64,000 nt of DNA from Rubinisphaera margarita. Its GTDB lineage: Bacteria > Planctomycetota > Planctomycetia > Planctomycetales > Planctomycetaceae. The position numbers and the translations under genes are program-made. The DNA lies in the NCBI RefSeq assembly GCF_022267515.1, contig NZ_JAKFGB010000005.1, positions 124,001 to 188,000 on the forward strand, in the 5' to 3' direction. Below are positions 56,452 to 64,000 of the stretch, one piece after another (position 1 is the first letter of the stretch; each line of letters starts with the position of its first letter). Below the pieces are notes generated by a model. It was not told the origin of the DNA. It saw nothing but the letters and a program-made list of their open reading frames with translations, and did not search any database.

Positions 56452-58176
56452 GTGTTGTTAGCTGGACCAATATTCTCCCGCGAGGCGCTGACCGTCCCGC
56501 GACAGTTGAAGACTTATCTCCTTCGAGCGGGGTATCTGTTCGCGTTTTTCGTGCTGCTCTACACCGCCAGTCAGGCGACTTTCGGCTGGCAGCAGTACCG
56601 CAGCCTCGGAGCCACGGCTCGCTTTGGGGCCTACGTCTTTCAGATCTTCGCCTTCGTCCAGTTGACCCTGGTCATCTTCGCCGGGTTGCTGTTCTCAGCC
56701 GGGAATGTGGCCGCCGAGAAGGATCGAAGAACAATCCTGCTGCTGTTGATGACCGACCTCAAAGATCGGGAACTTGTCATTGGCAAACTGCTGGCGAGTC
56801 TTCTGAATGTCTTTACGCTCGTTCTCTGCTCGTTGCCGGTGTTCATCTTCATTCGGATTCTGGGAGGCGTGAGTCTATCCCAGGTGCTCTGGGCACTGGC
56901 GATCACCGCGGCTTCAACCTATATGGCAGGAAGCTGGGGCATTTTCGTCGCCTTCTGGCGCGAAAAGACGTTCCAGACGCTCGCCGTCGGACTGCTCGGC
57001 TTCGTAGCGTTTCTAGCGGTTGTGGAAGGGCTGACATTTCTCGTCGGGCCGGAGACGACGCTCGGAACCTGGATCGGAGCTCTCGATCCTTATCGAGCAT
57101 TGCTGACTGTGGTCAGCCCGTTTTCGACCACGAGCATGAGCCGCATCAGCGACTTGAGCATGTGGCAGACGTTCGGCGAGCTGCTGGGACTTGGTGTGCT
57201 GCTGAACGTGCTGACGATCGTCAATCTCCGCCGCTGGAACCCGTCGCGAACTCTCTACGTGGCGGCGAAGAAGGACGAATCGGGCGAGCCGACTCGCAAA
57301 GCTCGTCAGGTCTGGGAACGTCCGATCGTCTGGCGGGAAATTATGACCAAAGCCTACGGGCGGCGGATCTTCCTCATCAAGCTGGCCTACGTCCTGTTCT
57401 CGGTCCTCATCGGCTACAGCCTCTTGTCGGCTGAGACCTCCTCGCTCGTGCTGGGCATGATTTCCTGGCAGGGGCTGGGGTTTGTGTTGCTCGCTCTGCT
57501 TTCGCTGATGCTCGTGAACGCGCAGGCGGTCACATCGATTACCAGCGAACGGGACGGTCAGACTCTGGAAGTGCTGCTCGTGACCGAGATCTCGGCTCGC
57601 GAGTTCATTTACGGCAAGCTGCTCGGCGTCTTCTACAACGCCAAGGAAGCGATTCTGCTGCCGCTGATTTATATCGCCGTGATGAGTTCGCAGGGGATGA
57701 TTGCCCCGGTGCAGAGTTTCTATCTCGGGTTCGGTTATCTGATGCTGTGTGCGTTCGCCTCGATGCTCGGCATGCATTCGGCGATTAGTTTTGATAACTC
57801 CCGCACGGCGATTGCGAACAGTATGGGGACGGTTTTCTTCCTGTTCATCGGGATCTTCATCTGTATGATTTTGATTGTCGAAGCCCGGTCTTCGTTCGCG
57901 TTGCAGTTGCCGAGCTTCCTCATTTTCATTGTTGGGGGAAGTATTGGGCTCTGGGCTTCGCTGACGCATAAGAATCCTTCGCCCGCCCTGACTCTGGCGG
58001 CCGGTGTCTTGCCTTTCGGCACGTTTTATGCGATCACCGCCTTTCTGCTGGGCGAATCGTTCAGCGTTTTTCTGTGCGTCTGTGCCGCGTATGGCTTTAC
58101 CGCTCTGGCGATGCTGATCCCAGCCATCAGTGAATTCGACCTGGCCCTGGGCCGGGCGACGATCGAAAAATCGTAG
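56452..58176 (+). CDS. Large ABC-2 type permease, two-halves form
   Basis: 574 residues from GTG 56452, where GGGAGCA lies upstream. About twelve membrane segments form two similar halves. The first runs from LKTYLLRAGYLFAFFVLLYTAS to a cytoplasmic stretch RRWNPSRTLYVAAKKD, and the second starts RPIVWREIMTKAYGRR. Two RD-containing export signatures, AEKDRRTILLLLMTDLKDRELVIGKLL and TSERDGQTLEVLLVTEISAREFIYGKLL, are typical of ABC-2 permease halves and face each other like a tandem pair. No ATPase is next to it; its partner must be elsewhere. Substrate unknown. Confidence 0.82.
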   Translation: MLLAGPIFSREALTVPRQLKTYLLRAGYLFAFFVLLYTASQATFGWQQYRSLGATARFGAYVFQIFAFVQLTLVIFAGLLFSAGNVAAEKDRRTILLLLMTDLKDRELVIGKLLASLLNVFTLVLCSLPVFIFIRILGGVSLSQVLWALAITAASTYMAGSWGIFVAFWREKTFQTLAVGLLGFVAFLAVVEGLTFLVGPETTLGTWIGALDPYRALLTVVSPFSTTSMSRISDLSMWQTFGELLGLGVLLNVLTIVNLRRWNPSRTLYVAAKKDESGEPTRKARQVWERPIVWREIMTKAYGRRIFLIKLAYVLFSVLIGYSLLSAETSSLVLGMISWQGLGFVLLALLSLMLVNAQAVTSITSERDGQTLEVLLVTEISAREFIYGKLLGVFYNAKEAILLPLIYIAVMSSQGMIAPVQSFYLGFGYLMLCAFASMLGMHSAISFDNSRTAIANSMGTVFFLFIGIFICMILIVEARSSFALQLPSFLIFIVGGSIGLWASLTHKNPSPALTLAAGVLPFGTFYAITAFLLGESFSVFLCVCAAYGFTALAMLIPAISEFDLALGRATIEKS

Positions 58177-58260
58177 CGCAGTCGAGGGGGTCACGGTTTC
58201 CGTTCGACGTTCCCGGATCTGCAAATGGCAGGCAGGAGTCTGCCCTGAATTCTGAACTCA

Positions 58261-59562
58261 ATGCTTGAAGAAATCTCTCGCTCACTTTCACTGTGGCTGC
58301 CCGGCGTCAGCATTATGTTCGCGCTGACGTTCGCGTCCGGATTCTTTTCCGGCAGTGAGACGGCGATGTTCTCTCTGACTCGCGACGATCTGCAGACCTT
58401 CCGCAGCGGCAGTCCCTCCGAAAAACACGTGGTCCAACTGCTGGGCGATCCATCCCGGCTGCTGACCGCGATTCTCTTCTGGAATCTGGTCGTTAATCTG
58501 TCCTACTTTGCGGTAAGCGTGGTGGTCTCCCGGCGATTGATCTTACACGGCTACGACAGTGCCGGCTGGCTGTTTAGTCTGCTGGGTGTGGTAAGCATCA
58601 TTCTGTTCGGCGAGGTGATCCCGAAGAGCGTCTCGGTCGTCTTTCCGCGTCCCATCTGCCGGCTGATCGTCTGGCCTCTGCTCGTTTCCATCCGCTCGCT
58701 CGATCGCATCCTTCCGGTACTCACGATGATGACTCGCGGACTGCAGCGGGGATTCTGGCCGAATCTGGAAGAAGAGTCACTCATTGATGCCGAGGACCTC
58801 GAAAAGGCGGTCGATCTGTCGACGCAGTCGAGCGAGATGATCGCTCACGAACGGAGCATCCTGCATCACATTCTGGATCTCTCGGAGATGGCGATCGAAG
58901 AAGTGATGCGGCCTCGCGGAACGTATGTGACCGTGAACGAGCCGACGATCTGGAAAGATCTCGGTTTTGGGACGCCCCCCGGGGGATTCGCGGCGATTGT
59001 CGAGCCTGGAACTGATCAGGTGACCGGCGTCTACTGGATGCACGGCACGATTTACCATCAGGCGAAAGGGCTCGAATCGTTCCGGGAATCGGTCGTGTAC
59101 GTTCCCTGGTGTGCCCACGCCGCCCGCACGCTCAGTCAGATGCGGTCTTCGCTCTGCCACGTCGCCGTCGTCGTCGACGAGTATGGACAGACAATCGGCG
59201 TGGCCACGCAGCAGGATCTGCTCGATACGATCTTCACCCCGGTACCGAGCCGAGCCCGAAGAATTCTGCAGCGGGAAGCCATTCTGAAGATCGGCGATGA
59301 CAAGTACCATCTCGATGGCCTGACGACCCTGCGGTTTCTGTCAGTGCATCTCAACATTCCGTTCGATGCCGATGAAGAACCGAGCGTGACGGTCGCCGGG
59401 TTGCTGCATCAGCACTTCCGCCGTTTTCCAGAGATCAACGACGAGATGGTCTGGCAGGGGTGGAAGCTGCGGGTGTTCGATGTTCCGGGACCGGGGCGAG
59501 CCCGCGTGTTGCTCGAACCAGCTGCGTTGCCGGAGCAGTCGACATCGGAGGTCAACTCATGA
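58261..59562 (+). CDS. CNNM/CorC family transporter (DUF21 plus CBS domains)
   Basis: 433 residues. Starts with a DUF21 membrane domain: FFSGSETAMFSLTRDDLQTF near 28-47, LLTAILFWNLVVNLSYFAVSV, GVVSIILFGEVIPKSVSVVFP. CBS-type sequence follows (EVMRPRGTYVTV, LSQMRSSLCHVAVVVDEYGQTIGVATQQDLLDTIF), then a CorC_HlyC-like C-terminal domain (HLDGLTTLRFLSVHLNIPF). Relatives export or import Mg and other cations. Stop overlaps the start of the next gene by four bases (ATGA), so the two products are made together and may form a heterodimer. Confidence 0.88.
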   Translation: MLEEISRSLSLWLPGVSIMFALTFASGFFSGSETAMFSLTRDDLQTFRSGSPSEKHVVQLLGDPSRLLTAILFWNLVVNLSYFAVSVVVSRRLILHGYDSAGWLFSLLGVVSIILFGEVIPKSVSVVFPRPICRLIVWPLLVSIRSLDRILPVLTMMTRGLQRGFWPNLEEESLIDAEDLEKAVDLSTQSSEMIAHERSILHHILDLSEMAIEEVMRPRGTYVTVNEPTIWKDLGFGTPPGGFAAIVEPGTDQVTGVYWMHGTIYHQAKGLESFRESVVYVPWCAHAARTLSQMRSSLCHVAVVVDEYGQTIGVATQQDLLDTIFTPVPSRARRILQREAILKIGDDKYHLDGLTTLRFLSVHLNIPFDADEEPSVTVAGLLHQHFRRFPEINDEMVWQGWKLRVFDVPGPGRARVLLEPAALPEQSTSEVNS

Positions 59563-60554
59563 TCGTCTGGACGTTGATCATTCTGTTGTTCCTGATCGGT
59601 GTGCGGCTGTCGTTTTTCTTCAGCGGTATTGAGACGGCGTTTTACCGGGCCAGCCGGTTGCGCCTTAATATTGATGCCCAGACTGGAGACCAGCAATCGA
59701 AGCGGATTCTCCCTTTCGTTGCCGATCCTTCGCAATTCGTGGCGACGATTCTGATCGGCAATAACGTGGCCAACTATGTGACGACCTGCGCCATCGGTTA
59801 TGGAGCCATCCAGGCCTTTGGGAACCTCTCAGAAGTGGTCGAGGTGGGGGTGACGGTTCTGATCTCGCCCGTAATTTTTATCTTCGGCGAACTGCTGCCC
59901 AAAACGCTGCATTACCGGGCTCCGCTGCTGATGCTGAAGCGGAACTTCCTGTTCTTTCAGATGGTCCATATTCTGCTGCTCCCCTTGAGCTGGCCACTGA
60001 TGATTCTCACCCGCATCTTCCAAAGCGTCGGTGGCGTCCGGCAGCAGCCGATGTTGCGGATTCTCGGGCGTCGACCGCTGGCCAACGTCATCGGGCATGG
60101 ACGGGATGAGGGGATTGTGACCGAAGTCCAGCACAACCTGATGCAGGGAGTGTTCGTTAACGCCAATAAGCCACTGGAGAGTCTGGTGATACCGGCGGAA
60201 ATTGCCTTCAGCTTTGAAGACGAACTGACCCATGCCGCCTTGATGAAGCACGCCCGGGATTACGGACTGGCCGATATCGCCGTCACGACCTCGACGGAGG
60301 ACTCTACCGAAGTGGACTATTTCCGTGTCAGCGATCTCCTGCTGACGCGCGGAGCCTTGCAGGATATCCGTCGCCCCATGCCATCGCTGCAGATCGAGAT
60401 CTCTCGGCTGGAAGCACTGCTGATTCTGCAGGAACACGACTCCGACCTGGGCGCGGTGTTCGATGGCGACGAACTCATCGGCATCGTCCGCCGTTCTGCA
60501 CTTGCTGAGACGCTCTACCAGGGCAGCCTGTCCTTATCGGCTGCAGCGCTGTAG
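59559..60554 (+). CDS. CNNM/DUF21 family membrane protein, partner of the preceding gene
   Basis: 331 residues from ATG 59559 (GGAGG upstream; 4-bp ATGA overlap with the first gene). The DUF21 domain has SFFFSGIETAFYRASRLRLNI, VATILIGNNVANYVTTCAIGYG and VIFIFGELLPKTLHYRAP. CBS-like segments follow (VIPAEIAFSFEDELTHAALMKHARDYGLADIAV, LLILQEHDSDLGAVFDGDELIGIVRRS). It lacks the C-terminal domain present in the first protein. Likely obligate partner in cation transport. The pair arrangement recurs in other bacteria but its job is not known in detail. Confidence 0.85.
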   Translation: MIVWTLIILLFLIGVRLSFFFSGIETAFYRASRLRLNIDAQTGDQQSKRILPFVADPSQFVATILIGNNVANYVTTCAIGYGAIQAFGNLSEVVEVGVTVLISPVIFIFGELLPKTLHYRAPLLMLKRNFLFFQMVHILLLPLSWPLMILTRIFQSVGGVRQQPMLRILGRRPLANVIGHGRDEGIVTEVQHNLMQGVFVNANKPLESLVIPAEIAFSFEDELTHAALMKHARDYGLADIAVTTSTEDSTEVDYFRVSDLLLTRGALQDIRRPMPSLQIEISRLEALLILQEHDSDLGAVFDGDELIGIVRRSALAETLYQGSLSLSAAAL

Positions 60555-62476
<1,922 letters not shown>

Positions 62477-62555
62477 TCCCCCTTGAGCGTGTTCGTCTTG
62501 CTTGCTCGCTCCCTGTCCCCCCCCCCCTCGCAAGCAGGGCGGATAGCACGTTCAC

Positions 62556-62594
<39 letters not shown>

Positions 62595-62609
62595 TTCTGC
62601 TTAGCATCT

Positions 62610-62650
62610 CCCGCGAGGATGTCCCCCCGGACATTCTCGCGGGATTTTTT
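62610..62650 (+). terminator. Rho-independent terminator 2 (tandem)
   Basis: Fifteen-base stem CCCGCGAGGATGTCC / GGACATTCTCGCGGG (one G-T pair), 4-base loop, then A and seven T. Only 17 bp after terminator 1. Confidence 0.92.
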
Positions 62651-63306
62651 TACTGGACTGCACCAGAGTTGAGTATCCGCGAACAGAAGAATGAAGCATC
62701 GTCAGCGGGCTCGTGTTTCATGGCGACAGTCAGCTTCAATCGCAACAGCTGTTTTGCAATCAGTATGCCAGTCGAGCCAGGGGGAGTCGAATCGGTTCGC
62801 GGTAATGGCCATTCAACTGCGGCGCCTCTTCGCAAGCCGTTCCGAACATGGAGTTTACGCTTGGACTGATTCGCGCTGACAATTTACGTCTGGCAATCCC
62901 GTTCCTGTCGGCCTTCCTTTCGACTGCTGTAACAACTGCAATCTACGCCTGGACTTTTGCACGATCTACAGTTGCAGAAGGTCGTGTCTCCGGAGACTTC
63001 GTTTTCATGCCTCGCCAGTTCTGATGATCTGTGCAGGTATTGTGCGCAGTGGGAATGATGACCGAGTTCTTCAACAATGCCGGGCGCGTCGTTGCGTTTC
63101 GTCTTCCGAAACTGAATAATCGTTGCTTCGCCCGGCTCCCTGAAATCTCGACGGAAGCCAGCCGGTGCCACCTCCGACCCGTCTTACGGTCTCCCTCCCG
63201 GTCACGTCCAAGTCCGCGAATCGCTCCGATTCACGACCGGAAGTCGAACGCGGTGTCGTCGGTGAACATAGTCTACACGCTGTCGAATCGGTAACGAGGT
63301 TGTTAC
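62651..63306. other. Gene-free region
   Basis: About 655 bp after the tandem terminators and before the last gene. Several short open frames exist on both strands, but none has a binding site and credible product. A small RNA or the promoter of the next gene are possible; nothing specific was identified. Confidence 0.35.
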
Positions 63307-64000
63307 ATGTCGATCAAGTTTCGCTGCCCTGCCTGCAGTCATGGGATCAAAGCTCCTGACTCGGCTGCCGGAAAGGGTGTTCGTTGTCCTCAGTGCGGAG
63401 AAAAGGCCCGAGTGCCCGGTGGCAGCTCCGCCAAACCCGCCAGGAAGAAGCGAAGCCGGGAGAAAGAGCCGTCCAGTCAGGACAGCAACGCGTTTCTCGA
63501 GAATCTGGATCTGGATCGCATCGTCGACAGCGAGGTCAATCTCTGTCAGAAATGTGCCACGGAAATTCCGCCCGGTGAGACCGCCTGTCCGAATTGCGGC
63601 TTCGATCCTATCGAGCTGACAACGGCCGGTCGTCGCCGTAAGAAGATGGCGGCTAAAGGGATCGATCCGGCGACGTTCTATCAGACGATCTGGAAAGACT
63701 CCTTCAAGTTCGCCCTCGCTCATATTGGCCAGGCGTTCAAGACCGGAGCGCTTCTGAGCTTTTTCTTTGTCATAGCTTCCATCTGCATCTACTTCCAGAC
63801 CTGGGTGGCAACCGGGCCCCCCTACGCATTCTGGACGCTGTTGTCGTCGGTTTCGGTTCTGATTCCGCTCGGCTGGTTACTCCATCAGCATCTCGAGATC
63901 ATTCGACTCACGCTGGAGAAGAAGGACAAGATAAAGAAGATCCGCTTCGACTTTGCCCTTTGCGGCATGCTCGGGCTGAAGTTACTGGCCTGGCTGCTCG
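63307..64000 (+). CDS. Zinc-ribbon membrane protein (partial, runs off the window)
   Basis: ATG 63307 opens a frame that stays open to the window end (231 codons). Residues 1-35 form a CxxC zinc ribbon (FRCPACSHGIKAP, GVRCPQCGEKARVP) of the type starting many planctomycete membrane proteins. A second CxxC pair follows (NLCQKCATEIPPGETACPNCGFDP, about 78-101). Membrane segments begin near residue 140 (FKTGALLSFFFVIASICIYFQTWVA, WTLLSSVSVLIPLGWLLH). Function unknown. The C terminus lies beyond the window. Confidence 0.75.
   Translation, partial: MSIKFRCPACSHGIKAPDSAAGKGVRCPQCGEKARVPGGSSAKPARKKRSREKEPSSQDSNAFLENLDLDRIVDSEVNLCQKCATEIPPGETACPNCGFDPIELTTAGRRRKKMAAKGIDPATFYQTIWKDSFKFALAHIGQAFKTGALLSFFFVIASICIYFQTWVATGPPYAFWTLLSSVSVLIPLGWLLHQHLEIIRLTLEKKDKIKKIRFDFALCGMLGLKLLAWLL

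Overview
The window looks like a chromosomal segment of a planctomycete (phylum Planctomycetota). By eye it is GC-rich. It is dense in families typical of that phylum: secreted PQQ-like beta-propeller proteins, a protein with a squalene-cyclase-like toroid plus two DUF4159 domains, propeller-cytochrome c fusions, HEAT-repeat proteins, a very cysteine-rich secreted protein, a Val/Thr/Tyr-repeat wall-type protein, type III glutamine synthetase, a TatC with a long insertion, and many small palindromic dispersed repeats. Most genes are housekeeping or envelope genes. No tRNA, rRNA, CRISPR array, transposase or prophage gene was found.

Layout. 0-9.9 kb: O-antigen ligase-like protein, FGGY sugar kinase, an orphan ribose-type ABC permease, alpha/beta hydrolase, receiver-like protein, cold shock protein with its terminator, Tat-exported DUF3500 protein, GlpG-type rhomboid protease. 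10-19.6 kb: 2-hydroxyacid dehydrogenase, receiver-HATPase fusion, RmlD-like reductase, lipoprotein hydrolase, thioesterase, NRAMP-like transporter, two small membrane proteins. 19.6-25.3 kb: an accessory island made of truncated Rhs (YD-repeat) core segments, C-terminal toxin tips and small membrane proteins placed like immunity genes, punctuated by a palindromic dispersed repeat. 25.3-31.6 kb: smpB, tatC, a PQQ-like protein and glnN, the last behind a candidate sigma-54 promoter. 32-39.3 kb: Tas-like aldo/keto reductase, DUF2817 peptidase-like protein, a translationally coupled GntR-ABC-permease operon, short NagA.

39.3-49 kb: propeller-cytochrome c, toroid-DUF4159 protein, Cys-rich secreted protein, HEAT protein, DadA-like oxidase. 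49-54.4 kb: hslU and hslV (separated by repeat sequences), slyX, a two-gene secreted-protein operon, crcB. 54.5-64 kb: a large split inverted repeat, a small membrane protein and LutA-like Fe-S protein, an ABC-2 permease, a pair of coupled CNNM/DUF21 proteins, the Val/Thr/Tyr-repeat protein with two tandem terminators, and a zinc-ribbon membrane protein that runs off the end.

The most interesting part is the Rhs island. Two core segments (21595-22024 and 23681-24110) align without gaps over 430 bp with about 19 differences, most of them silent. Each leads to a different AT-richer tip followed by a different small membrane protein. This is the structure expected of an array of displaced, recombination-ready toxin/immunity cassettes, and one tip has been broken by a dispersed repeat. 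The full-length parent rhs gene is not in the window.
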